Origin: Oscillospiraceae bacterium
GTDB lineage: Bacteria > Bacillota > Clostridia > Oscillospirales > SIG627
NCBI GenBank assembly: GCA_015063605.1
Contig: SVTV01000010.1
Span: forward strand, 16,191 to 80,190
Length of the DNA: 64,000 bases
Reading direction: 5' to 3'
A model generated the notes under the pieces. The model was not told the DNA's origin, searched no databases, and saw nothing but the letters and a program-made list of their open reading frames with translations. This document shows, in pieces, positions 9,031-17,050 of this stretch. The translations under genes and the position numbers were made by a program. Position 1 is the stretch's first letter; every line of letters begins with the position of its first letter.

Positions 9031-9224
9031 GGGGGCGTCGCATTAAGCGACGCCCCCGCTAAAACAGCGGACGAAAATAGGGGACGGGAACCCGCTATTT
9101 TCGGAAACTTGAACGTTTTTGGCGTGTTTTAGTACGAATTTTTACGTAATTTCGGTGCCAAAACGATGAATTTTATTCATCGAGTTCAATTTCAGGGCTT
9201 GGCTCACGTTAGTGAGACAGCCCC
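9031..9224 (+). repeat. Hairpin-rich MITE-like repeat, copy 1
   Basis: A 194-bp non-coding element that recurs inverted at 30421-30600 with nearly identical sequence over most of its length. The ends are imperfect inverted repeats (GGGGGCGTCGCATTAAGCG at the left, the complement of GGGGCTGTCTCACTAACGT at the right). Inside are several hairpins: an 11-bp stem at 9031-9057, an imperfect CGAAAATAG/CTATTTTCG stem, and CGATGAAT/ATTCATCG near 9163-9182. Copy 1 carries about 14 extra bases near 9058-9072. No reading frame of note and no clear target-site duplication are visible. I infer a miniature inverted-repeat element or another mobile structured repeat. Confidence 0.8.
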
Positions 9225-9243
9225 ATTTTCAGGACATATATTT

Positions 9244-9726
9244 TCAATCGGGGAAGCGTATTATTTTCTTCCCTTTCTTAAATGCATAATCAAGTGCGAT
9301 CTTTGTACCGCTTTTACGGCTGTTTGCTATATTCTCATCATGATATACTATGCAAAAGCGGCTCTTATCTATCATTTCATAATTTCTCTCTACATATGAT
9401 GCTTTACCGGCGTCTTTGATTTTTTCAGGGAAGTAAGTATCTTCATACGATTCCAACAAATAAGCTTTGTAGAGATCGGTTATAACGGGATACTCTGCTC
9501 TTACATAAATCCGCTTTATATGCGGATATTTTTCTTTTATTTCGGTAACGCTCTCCAGACAAAGCTTGTCAAATTCGCTTCTGCTTCCAAACAAAAACAG
9601 ACTTACGTTCTCATTTATTATCAAGCTTTCTATCGCCTCATGTAATTGTGTTTTCAATTCTTCTGTTTCGTTTATTTTTCTGTTTCCGAAGAAACAGCAC
9701 GTATTTGATATGTTTTCGGTTACCAT
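9244..9726 (-). CDS. SLOG-superfamily (YpsA/DUF1273-like) protein
   Basis: A 160-residue protein beginning MVTENISNTCCFFGNRKI, which matches the CxFxGxR opening of the YpsA/DUF1273 branch of the SLOG nucleotide-binding superfamily. Further family-like stretches are FLFGSRSEFDKLC and the closing SGTKIALDYAFKKGKKIIRF. SLOG proteins are thought to bind or sense nucleotides or their derivatives, and some act in stress or defence settings; the ligand here is unknown. The start has a GAGGAG site seven bases upstream. It is convergent with the repeat at 9031-9224, and a broken second copy of its 5' end lies at 10077-10124. Confidence 0.8.
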   Translation of the reverse strand: MVTENISNTCCFFGNRKINETEELKTQLHEAIESLIINENVSLFLFGSRSEFDKLCLESVTEIKEKYPHIKRIYVRAEYPVITDLYKAYLLESYEDTYFPEKIKDAGKASYVERNYEMIDKSRFCIVYHDENIANSRKSGTKIALDYAFKKGKKIIRFPD

Positions 9727-9835
9727 ATCTACAGCTCCTCGAATTATTTGGATATACGGTATATCTATTTATAACATTATAGCACATATTACATCTAAAA
9801 TAAATACATAATACATTTATTTTGAGGTAAATTTT

Positions 9836-10036
9836 ATGGCTATAAAAAGCGTTTCAATAAGAATTGAAGAAGAAATGTTAAAGAAGATCTCCTATATTGC
9901 CGATTATGAGGGCAGAAGCGTAAACAGTCAGATACTTGTTCTGATAAGAGAAAGCATAAAAGCTTTTGAAGAAGAAAACGGCGTCATAGACGGAGATATA
10001 ACCCCCTCATCAAACGTAAAGCCGACACGGAAGTAA
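9836..10036 (+). CDS. Arc-like ribbon-helix-helix DNA-binding protein
   Basis: A 66-residue protein with the Arc/MetJ-type layout: a beta strand (KSVSIRIEEEMLKKI) followed by two helices (SYIADYEGRSVNSQILVLIRESIKAFEEE). Such proteins bind DNA as dimers through the paired strands and are common as antitoxins or small repressors. No toxin-sized partner follows. The divergent SLOG gene starts 110 bases away, so shared regulation is possible. The TGAGGT ribosome site is well placed. The inverted-repeat block at 10132-10297 is a candidate operator, which is inference. Confidence 0.8.
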   Translation: MAIKSVSIRIEEEMLKKISYIADYEGRSVNSQILVLIRESIKAFEEENGVIDGDITPSSNVKPTRK

Positions 10037-10076
10037 ATCGAATAGGAAGATGACTGTTTATAATTTTTAAAATAGA

Positions 10077-10124
10077 TTAATTTTGGTAAAAGCAGCGCGT
10101 ATTTGATATGTTTTCCGTTGCCAT
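10077..10124 (-). pseudogene. Truncated duplicate of the SLOG gene start
   Basis: The minus strand from an ATG at 10124 reads MATENISNTRCFYQN and then stops. This is the first dozen residues of the SLOG protein at 9726 (MVTENISNTCCFFGN) with two substitutions before the reading diverges. At the DNA level about 37 bases match with four differences. Nothing of the rest of the gene remains. It is probably a remnant of a duplication or of a recombination between related copies. Confidence 0.7.
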
Positions 10125-10131
10125 ATCTGTT

Positions 10132-10297
10132 GTACACCTTTTGCAAAAGGTGTACTATTTGACAAAAGCCATTTCAAATCAAACAGATCGCATATAAATA
10201 AAAATTCTGTCAACTTTTTCAAAAAAAGCCTTGCATTTGATGCATTTTAATGATATAATTAGGTGAGTAAAACAACTGTCAAATAGTACACTTTTTG
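10132..10297. repeat. Inverted-repeat element with a perfect 24-bp palindrome
   Basis: This is the main structure in the 505-base gap between the RHH gene and dapL. Positions 10132-10155 are a perfect 24-base palindrome. The 15-mer GTGTACTATTTGACA at 10150-10164 recurs exactly inverted at 10277-10291, and with flanks the arms are 21 bases with one mismatch (10144-10164 and 10277-10297). The right arm also contains TGTCAAA...TTTGACA as its own dyad. The roughly 110 bases between the arms contain a promoter at 10231-10259. It could be a small mobile element or a two-site operator for the adjacent RHH protein. Confidence 0.7.
10231..10259 (+). promoter_or_regulatory. Candidate promoter inside the inverted-repeat element
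   Basis: TTGCAT (10231-10236) and TATAAT (10254-10259) are separated by 17 bases. The inverted-repeat arm TGTCAAA...TTTGACA begins 17 bases after the -10 box, where a repressor would block it. It reads toward dapL, but that gene has a closer promoter. Confidence 0.5.
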
Positions 10298-10424
10298 ACA
10301 CTTGTTTTTGCATTAAATGCAGAAAATATCATTATTACACTCTTTCGCGAATATATACAATCATCCGAAAGAAAGTCTCTTTATGCAAATAAATTGAATT
10401 TTTCCGTAACTTATCGATTTCCAC

Positions 10425-10452
10425 TTGACAAGAAAAAAAGTTTCTGTATAAT
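10425..10452 (+). promoter_or_regulatory. Sigma-A promoter of dapL
   Basis: Exact TTGACA (10425-10430) and TATAAT (10447-10452) boxes with 16 bases between them. They lie 90 bases before the dapL ATG. I see no lysine riboswitch in the leader. Confidence 0.8.
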
Positions 10453-10541
10453 ATTATATATCAAGTATAATGCGTGTAGTTTTTGCTGTATATAATGCAT
10501 TTTACATATCGCAAATCAATAACACAGAAAAGGAATAATAT

Positions 10542-11723
10542 ATGCTTTCCATCAACAAAAATTATCTTAATTTAAAAGAAAGTTATCTTTTTTCGGAGAT
10601 AGGCAGAAGAGCCAATGCGTTCATCGCCGCAAATCCCGATAAAAAGGTCATAAAGTTAGGTATAGGAGACGTTACTCTTCCCTTGTGCGATGCAGTTATC
10701 AAGGAGCTTTCCGCAGGCGTAAGCGATATGGCATCCGCATCCACATTCCGCGGCTACGGCCCCGAGCAGGGATACGATTTTCTCAAGGGCGCGATAAAGG
10801 ATTATTACGCAAAGAAGAGCGTTTCTCTTGAAAAGGATGAGATATTCGTATCCGACGGAGCAAAGAGCGATCTCGGAAACATTCTCGATATATTCGGAAG
10901 AGACAACACCGTTCTTATTCCCGATCCCGTTTATCCCGTTTATGTTGATACAAACATAATGGACGGCAGAAGCGTTTCCTATCTCAAGGCAAACGAAGAA
11001 AACGGCTTCCGTCCCCTTCCCGATGCAGATACAAAGGGCGATATAATATATCTCTGCTCTCCCAACAATCCCACAGGCGCCGTATATACAAAGGACGAGC
11101 TTAAGGTATGGGTTGACTTCGCACTTTCCAACAATTCCATCATCCTCTTTGATGCAGCGTACGAGGCGTTCATAATCGACAATGAGCTTCCCGGAAGCAT
11201 ATACGAGATCGAAGGTGCAAAGAAGTGCGCTATAGAATTCTGCTCTCTCTCCAAGACAGCAGGCTTTACCGGAACACGTTGCGGCTACACCATCGTTCCC
11301 AACGATCTTGTATTTGACGGTGTTCAGCTCAACAAGCTCTGGCTCAGAAGACAGACAACAAAGTTCAACGGTGTTTCCTACATAATCCAGAAGGGCGCCG
11401 CTGCTGCTTTCTCCGATGAAGGTATCAAGCAGACAAGAGAAAACATTGCTTATTACAGAAGAAATGCATCCGTTATCACCTCCACACTCGATAAGTGCGG
11501 TATCTGGTACTGCGGCGGTAAGAATTCTCCTTACGTATGGCTCAAATGCCCCAACAACATGGATTCCTGGACATTCTTCGATTATCTCCTCAACAACGCC
11601 AACGTTGTAGGTACTCCCGGCGAAGGCTTCGGAGAAAACGGAAAAGGCTTCTTCCGTCTCACATCCTTCAACAATTATGAAAATACAGTTGAAGCAATGA
11701 AGAGATTCGAAAATATGCTTTAA
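10542..11723 (+). CDS. dapL: LL-diaminopimelate aminotransferase
   Basis: A 393-residue class I/II PLP aminotransferase that converts tetrahydrodipicolinate straight to LL-diaminopimelate, bypassing the acylated intermediates of lysine and peptidoglycan synthesis. Family features include the start MLSINKNYLNLKESYLFSEI, VIKLGIGDVTLPL, the FRGYGPEQGYDFLK segment, SPNNPTGAVYT, and the PLP lysine in SLSKTAGFTGTRCGY (about residue 235). Length is normal for DapL. It is a single-gene unit between its promoter and a terminator shared with tyrS. Confidence 0.95.
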   Translation: MLSINKNYLNLKESYLFSEIGRRANAFIAANPDKKVIKLGIGDVTLPLCDAVIKELSAGVSDMASASTFRGYGPEQGYDFLKGAIKDYYAKKSVSLEKDEIFVSDGAKSDLGNILDIFGRDNTVLIPDPVYPVYVDTNIMDGRSVSYLKANEENGFRPLPDADTKGDIIYLCSPNNPTGAVYTKDELKVWVDFALSNNSIILFDAAYEAFIIDNELPGSIYEIEGAKKCAIEFCSLSKTAGFTGTRCGYTIVPNDLVFDGVQLNKLWLRRQTTKFNGVSYIIQKGAAAAFSDEGIKQTRENIAYYRRNASVITSTLDKCGIWYCGGKNSPYVWLKCPNNMDSWTFFDYLLNNANVVGTPGEGFGENGKGFFRLTSFNNYENTVEAMKRFENML

Positions 11724-11742
11724 TTAAAAATAATAAAAAAAC

Positions 11743-11780
11743 AATGCCGAGGCTGCGGAAAAAACCTGCGCTTCGGCATT
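11743..11780. terminator. Bidirectional terminator between dapL and tyrS
   Basis: A stem built on AATGCCGA...TCGGCATT is flanked by an A-run on the left and T-rich sequence on the right, so it can end both converging genes. Confidence 0.75.
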
Positions 11781-11813
11781 CTTCTTTGTTTTAAAGTATA
11801 TATCCGGGATCTC

Positions 11814-13037
11814 TTATCCGAGCTTTACTCTTATAAATATCTTCTTTCCCTTCTTGACTATGATACCGTCATTGAAAAGATCCTTTGCATATGTCTTTGC
11901 AAAATCGGTGACCTTTTCATCGTCAACGGAAACGCCGCCCTGCTGGATAAGTCTTCTTGCTTCACCCTTGGAGGGAGCGATTCCCGCTTTTACGAGAATA
12001 TCGATTATACCTATTGCACCGTCCGTAAAGTCGCTTTCGGAAACGAGAGCCTCGGGCATATTTTCGGATACTCCGCCTGCGGCAAACAATGCCTTAGCGG
12101 CACTCTGCGCCTTATTTGCTTCCTCTTCGCCGTGAACGAGCTTGGTAAGCTCGAATGCGAGGATCTCTTTAGCTGTATTAAGCTGGCTGCCTTCCCACTT
12201 GTCCATTTCGTCTATCTGCTCTATGGGGAGGAATGTGAGCATTCTGATGCACTTGAGAACGTCGGAATCGGCAACATTTCTCCAATACTGATAGAAATCG
12301 TAGGGAGATGTCTTGTTGGGATCGAGCCATACTGCGTTGCCCGCTGTCTTACCCATCTTCTTGCCCTGAGAGTCGGTAAGAAGAGTTATCGTCATGGCAT
12401 TTGCATCCTTGCCGAGCTTTCTTCTTATAAGCTCTGTACCGCCAAGCATATTGGACCACTGGTCATCGCCGCCGAACTGGAGGTTGCAATCGTAATTCTT
12501 GTAGAGATAGTAGAAGTCGTAGGACTGCATTATCATGTAGTTAAATTCAAGGAAGGAGAGTCCCTTTTCCATTCTCTGCTTGTAGCACTCTGCTCTGAGC
12601 ATATTGTTTACGGAGAAGCAGGAGCCTACCTCGCGGAGAAGCTCGATATAATTAAGATTAAGAAGCCAGTCCGCATTGTTTATCATAACTGCCTTGCCCT
12701 CGGAGAAATCGATAAACTGTTCCATCTGACGCTTGAAGCAAGCGGCATTATGATCGATATCTTCTTTTGTAAGCATCTTTCTCATATCGGTACGTCCGGA
12801 GGGGTCGCCTATCATGGTAGTGCCGCCGCCGATAAGAGCGATGGGCTTATTGCCTGCCATCTGGAGACGCTTCATAAGGGTAAGTGCCATAAAGTGACCT
12901 GCGGTAAGGCTGTCTGCCGTGCAGTCAAATCCGATATAAAAGGTAGCTTTTCCGTTATTGATAAGTTCTTTTATCTCTTCCTCGTTTGTCATCTGCGCAA
13001 TAAGACCGCGTGCGCGCAGTTCTTCATAAATTTTCAT
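11814..13037 (-). CDS. tyrS: Tyrosyl-tRNA synthetase
   Basis: A 407-residue class I synthetase that charges tRNA-Tyr. The HIGH-equivalent lies in [15 protein letters not shown], the KMSKS-equivalent is [14 protein letters not shown], and a C-terminal S4 RNA-binding domain ([18 protein letters not shown]) is present. The GKT version of the second motif is normal for bacterial TyrS. It is the last gene of the long minus-strand series, 14 bases after recN. There is no T-box leader directly before it, so it is probably read from the operon. Confidence 0.97.
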   Translation of the reverse strand: MKIYEELRARGLIAQMTNEEEIKELINNGKATFYIGFDCTADSLTAGHFMALTLMKRLQMAGNKPIALIGGGTTMIGDPSGRTDMRKMLTKEDIDHNAACFKRQMEQFIDFSEGKAVMINNADWLLNLNYIELLREVGSCFSVNNMLRAECYKQRMEKGLSFLEFNYMIMQSYDFYYLYKNYDCNLQFGGDDQWSNMLGGTELIRRKLGKDANAMTITLLTDSQGKKMGKTAGNAVWLDPNKTSPYDFYQYWRNVADSDVLKCIRMLTFLPIEQIDEMDKWEGSQLNTAKEILAFELTKLVHGEEEANKAQSAAKALFAAGGVSENMPEALVSESDFTDGAIGIIDILVKAGIAPSKGEARRLIQQGGVSVDDEKVTDFAKTYAKDLFNDGIIVKKGKKIFIRVKLG

Positions 13038-13051
13038 ATTAAATATCCTTT

Positions 13052-14815
13052 CTACTGTCCTGCGCCGTTTGATTCGACGCTTTCAAGCTCATTGTTTATT
13101 TTTTCTGTATCGAGCATTTCCTCCGCACTGAGAAGAGTTGCTTCCGTAACGGAAAGACCGCCCAATATTCTTGCTATCTCCCGTTTGCGTTCATCACCCG
13201 ACAAAGCGCGTATCGATGTAAATGTTCTGCCGTCCTTTTCCTCTTTCTTTATCTTGAACTGCTCGTTTGATGCGGCAGCCACCTGAGCAGAATGAGTAAC
13301 GCACAGTATCTGACGGTTTTCTCCGAGCATCCTTAAGCAAAGCCCTATTTTTCGTGAGGTGCTTCCCGATACGCCCGTATCTATCTCGTCGAACACCATC
13401 GTACCTATATCTCCCGAATACGTAAGGACTGTCTGGAGAGAAAGCATTATTCTCGATAATTCGCCGCCGCTGGCAATAGCGGACAAGGGCTTAAATGGTT
13501 CTCCCGCATTGGATTTGATAAGAAATTCAATGCTCTCCGCACCGCCGGGAAGAAGCTCACCGTTTTCGGCGGGTATCATGCTGACGGAAAACTCCGTCTT
13601 TTTCATATCGAGATATCTCATGCGCTCCGTCATGCGTTCTTCGAGAAGGCTTTTGGCTTCCTTTCTCAATTCCGTAAGAACGGATGATGCCAAAAGACTT
13701 TCCTTGTAAAGATCGTTTCTCTTTTCGATAAGCTTTGCCTTTTCGTTTTCGGAATCGTTCAGAGATGCGTATTCCTTCTTTATTTTTGAAAGGTATTCAA
13801 GTATCTCCTTTTCCGTGGAGCCGTATTTCAGCTTCATTCTGTATATGGCATCGAGACGTGCTTCCGTCTTATTGAGAGCCTCCGTGGGATCGTCCTCGTA
13901 TTCATCGGCGTAGGACTTTATCTCCTTCAACACATCCTCGGCTTCATACCTTAAGGATTCAAGCTTTTCCGCAAAGGTCGAAAGCTCCTGTATGTATTCG
14001 GATGCCGTAGCTGCTTTCGTTGAAGCTATTGCAAGAAGTTCCACAGCACCTCTCTGCTTTGAAAGTCCGTCCAAAGCCTTGACTGCCGTTTTCAAGGAGG
14101 AGGATATCTTCTCGGAATTTCTCAATTCCGCTTTTTTCTTCAAAAGAGAATCCTCTTCTCCGTCCTTTATTTTGGCGGATGTTATATCGTTTATTTCAAA
14201 CTTAAGAGAGATCATTCTGCGGTTCTTTTCCTTTTCCGCAGATTCAAGCTGTTTTATCTCCCTCTCTGTTTTTTTTAGCTCCGTGTATAAAGCCTGATAA
14301 TTATTCTTTGCTTCCGATATCTTTTCCGCAAGCTCTCCTCTCGGGGAGGAATCGAGATACACCTCATGCTTTGATCTATCCAGAATAGCCAGAGAGTCAT
14401 TCTGACCGTGTATCATCACAAGCTCCGATGCTATCTGACGGAAAAGCGACATAGGCACGGCTTTGCCGTTTATACGGCAGGTACCCTTTCCGTCCAAGGT
14501 CATGCGTCTTGTCAGTATCAGACAGTCATCGTCAATGTCATATTCTATACCGTTTTCCGAAAGCTTGGTTATAACATCCTCGGGTATTCCCGAAAAAGTA
14601 CCGCTTACAAGGCACTCGCTTTCACCCGTACGGATAAGCTCGCTTGCCGCCTTTGCTCCCGAGGTAGATTTGCTTCCCGAAAGAAAGTAAATAGAGTCCA
14701 CAAGTATGGATTTTCCCGCACCCGTTTCACCCGTCATTGATGTAAACCCGGGAGAAAGATCAATATCCGCCTGACTTATCAGAGCGATATTTTCAATATG
14801 AAGGGACAGCAGCAT
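13052..14815 (-). CDS. recN: DNA repair protein RecN
   Basis: A 587-residue SMC-like ATPase for double-strand break repair. The Walker A GETGAGKS lies at about 31-38, long coiled-coil arms run from about 150 to 420, and the C-terminal head carries the signature LSRIMLSLQ followed by [11 protein letters not shown]. Length is slightly above the usual 550-570. It follows argR by seven bases, the standard clostridial order. In many clostridia spoIVB and spo0A follow recN; here tyrS follows instead. Confidence 0.96.
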   Translation of the reverse strand: MLLSLHIENIALISQADIDLSPGFTSMTGETGAGKSILVDSIYFLSGSKSTSGAKAASELIRTGESECLVSGTFSGIPEDVITKLSENGIEYDIDDDCLILTRRMTLDGKGTCRINGKAVPMSLFRQIASELVMIHGQNDSLAILDRSKHEVYLDSSPRGELAEKISEAKNNYQALYTELKKTEREIKQLESAEKEKNRRMISLKFEINDITSAKIKDGEEDSLLKKKAELRNSEKISSSLKTAVKALDGLSKQRGAVELLAIASTKAATASEYIQELSTFAEKLESLRYEAEDVLKEIKSYADEYEDDPTEALNKTEARLDAIYRMKLKYGSTEKEILEYLSKIKKEYASLNDSENEKAKLIEKRNDLYKESLLASSVLTELRKEAKSLLEERMTERMRYLDMKKTEFSVSMIPAENGELLPGGAESIEFLIKSNAGEPFKPLSAIASGGELSRIMLSLQTVLTYSGDIGTMVFDEIDTGVSGSTSRKIGLCLRMLGENRQILCVTHSAQVAAASNEQFKIKKEEKDGRTFTSIRALSGDERKREIARILGGLSVTEATLLSAEEMLDTEKINNELESVESNGAGQ

Positions 14816-14822
14816 AATCCGA

Positions 14823-15296
14823 TCAATTCTCTATGGAAAGCACGTTTCCGCAGAATTTTGCCGCATCATCGTTTGAAGAGAATACAATGAAGATAGTATC
14901 GTCTCCTGCGATGCTTCCTATAAACCCGTCCCAGGAAAGAGCATCTATCGCCGCCGCTGCGGCATTTGCCATTCCCGATACGGTCTTGACTACAACGATA
15001 TTGCCTGCGGGAACTGCCATATTGACTACCTCTCGCAGTATTTTGGAATACTTTGCGGGCACAGGTTCATTCCCGTATGCTTTATAAGTATATACATTTT
15101 TTCCATTCTGATTTGTACGTTTGAAAACTCCGAGCTCCTTAAGGTCTCTCGAAAGCGTTGCCTGTGTGGCAAAGAAATTTTCCTCGTTGAGATATTTTGA
15201 AAGATCTTCCTGTGTCTCTATTTCTTTTTCCGTTATCAGTCTGATAATGGCATCTCTGCGGTTATCCTTGGCAACGGAGCTGTCTCTTCTTCTCAT
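14823..15296 (-). CDS. argR: Arginine repressor ArgR
   Basis: A 157-residue repressor with an N-terminal winged helix (RRDAIIRLITEKEIETQEDL through ATLSRDLKELGV) and a C-terminal hexamerisation and arginine-binding domain ending GSIAGDDTIFIVFSS, where the paired aspartates typically contact arginine. It senses arginine and controls arginine genes at ARG boxes. It is placed between nadK and recN as in most Clostridia. Confidence 0.95.
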   Translation of the reverse strand: MRRRDSSVAKDNRRDAIIRLITEKEIETQEDLSKYLNEENFFATQATLSRDLKELGVFKRTNQNGKNVYTYKAYGNEPVPAKYSKILREVVNMAVPAGNIVVVKTVSGMANAAAAAIDALSWDGFIGSIAGDDTIFIVFSSNDDAAKFCGNVLSIEN

Positions 15297-15330
15297 TATA
15301 AATTCCGTCCTTATTATTTATCTCAGCCTC

Positions 15331-16251
15331 TTACTTAAATTTATCAAACAGTATATCATAAAACGCTCTGCCCATGAGTCTCACAAGCTTTGTCTTCTTA
15401 TCCGAAACAGATATATACAGAAGATCCTCCGCCGTAAGGGAAATGTATTCTCCGTTTCTCATGGCATCGCTTCCGTCAAGAGCGGCAAAGCACACCGTGT
15501 CTCTTCCGTCGAGATTGCATATGGCAAGGCGTCTTTTATCCGAAAACACAAGCGTCTTTGAATTCACAAGTGAATGCGAGCATATGGGTGTCATGCAAAT
15601 TACCGAGGACACGGGATCACAGGGGACTCCTCCCGCAGAAAGGGAGTAAGCCGTTGAGCCTGTTGGAGTTGAAAAGACAACACCGTCGGCGCGGTAGTGG
15701 GACACCTTTCCCCAATTTGCATTTCCGTCATCATTTTCGGCGCAAAGAAGATCAAATTCCACTACTCTCGAATTGCTCTTTGCCGATACACAGCAGTCAT
15801 TGAGTACTGTGGAATTGAATATTTCGCCGTCGCTTTTTTCTATCTTTACGTCAAGGCGGACTCTCTCCTCAACGGAAAAATCTCCCGTAAAAAGCTTGTC
15901 CGTCTCATTTATTTCATTTCTTTCAAGCTCCGCAAGAAAGCCTACTCTGCCCATATTGACGCCCAATATGGGTTTATCATACTTTACTGCGGGAAGAGAT
16001 GCCGCCAGAAGCGTTCCGTCGCCTCCGAGCGTTATCACCATATCGCAGAGCTTCATAAGCTCTTCCTCGACGCCTCTTTCGCAGGGAAAGTCAAAGCATC
16101 CCTCATGATGGCTGCCGAGCAATATATTTGCACCGTTTCCGATAAGGCGCTTCGCCAAAGCGGTGGAGGTGTGATAATCTTTATCCTTCATTGCATTCGG
16201 CATAAGCAATATGTTTTTCGGTATGGAATTTTTTTTCTCCAATTTGATCAA
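15331..16251 (-). CDS. nadK: NAD kinase
   Basis: A kinase of about 300 residues that phosphorylates NAD to NADP. Family motifs are LGGDGTLLAA (GGDG), VLNDCCVSAKSN, and DGVVFSTPTGSTAYSLSAGG. The reading frame begins at a TTG at 16251 that directly abuts its GGAAAGG. A second TTG at 16242, nine bases from the same site, is the better initiation codon, so the true protein may lack three residues. It follows tlyA by about 55 bases. Confidence 0.95.
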   Translation of the reverse strand: MIKLEKKNSIPKNILLMPNAMKDKDYHTSTALAKRLIGNGANILLGSHHEGCFDFPCERGVEEELMKLCDMVITLGGDGTLLAASLPAVKYDKPILGVNMGRVGFLAELERNEINETDKLFTGDFSVEERVRLDVKIEKSDGEIFNSTVLNDCCVSAKSNSRVVEFDLLCAENDDGNANWGKVSHYRADGVVFSTPTGSTAYSLSAGGVPCDPVSSVICMTPICSHSLVNSKTLVFSDKRRLAICNLDGRDTVCFAALDGSDAMRNGEYISLTAEDLLYISVSDKKTKLVRLMGRAFYDILFDKFK

Positions 16252-16306
16252 CCTTTCCGGACGATCGTAAACTTACGCCCTTCCGCTTTATATCTTTCGA
16301 AACAAC

Positions 16307-17050
16307 TTATTTCTTATGAAATAAGGCAAGATACTCCACATTTCCGTCTCCGCCCTTTATGGGAGAGACAATATATCTTTCCATTAAAAAGCCTTTCTTT
16401 TCGGCTTCCTCTTTTATACGCTTCAATATTTCAAGCCGTGCCTTATCGTCCTTTATGACACCGTTTTTACCGAGAAGCTTTCTTCCCTGCGATGTCAGCG
16501 CCGTTTCAAACTGAGGCTTGATAAGCGTTATCATAATGCCGTCGTCGTTCAAAAGAGCATGGAGTGCATCGTATATCAGCGTCTGAGAGATAAATGACAC
16601 ATCCATCACGGCAATATTGCACCTTTCGGGCAGAGAATCCTCTGTCATATATCTGGCATTTACATTTTCCATCGATATGACTCTGCTGTCGTTCTCAAGA
16701 GAGCTGTCAAGCTGTGCGCTGCCGTTTTCCACCGCATAGACCTTCTGAGCCCCGTTTTTAAGGAGGCAATCGGTAAAGCCTCCCGTCGAGGCTCCTACAT
16801 CGATACATACCATTCCCGTCACATCTACGGAAAATTCCTTCAAAGCGCCCTCAAGCTTCAAACCGCCGCGGCTTACGTATCTGCATTCTTCATCGGCTGC
16901 TGCTTCGACCGTATCGGTCTCACTGATGCTTTCAGAGGCTTTCAGCGTGACCTTTCCGTTAACTGTCACAAGACCCTTGGTAATGAGTTTTGCGGCGGCA
17001 GTTCTGCTTTTCGCAAGCTTTTTTTCACAGAGATATACATCAAGTCTCAT
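16307..17050 (-). CDS. tlyA: TlyA-family rRNA methyltransferase/hemolysin
   Basis: A 247-residue protein with an N-terminal S4 RNA-binding domain (MRLDVYLCEKKLAKSRTAAA) and an FtsJ-like methyltransferase domain with the SAM loop VDVGASTGGFTDCLL and the later MDVSFISQTLI. TlyA 2'-O-methylates cytidines of 16S and 23S rRNA. Its ATG overlaps the dxs stop by four bases, so the two are translationally coupled in the usual dxs-tlyA-nadK order. Confidence 0.95.
   Translation of the reverse strand: MRLDVYLCEKKLAKSRTAAAKLITKGLVTVNGKVTLKASESISETDTVEAAADEECRYVSRGGLKLEGALKEFSVDVTGMVCIDVGASTGGFTDCLLKNGAQKVYAVENGSAQLDSSLENDSRVISMENVNARYMTEDSLPERCNIAVMDVSFISQTLIYDALHALLNDDGIMITLIKPQFETALTSQGRKLLGKNGVIKDDKARLEILKRIKEEAEKKGFLMERYIVSPIKGGDGNVEYLALFHKK

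Noticed and set aside
9166..9399. 77-residue frame crossing the repeat and the SLOG gene on the plus strand
   Set aside because: It begins in the repeat, lies antisense to the supported SLOG gene and has no ribosome site.
10453..10541. Lysine riboswitch before dapL
   Set aside because: The leader is about 85 bases and AT-rich, with no multi-helix junction; too short for the lysine riboswitch.
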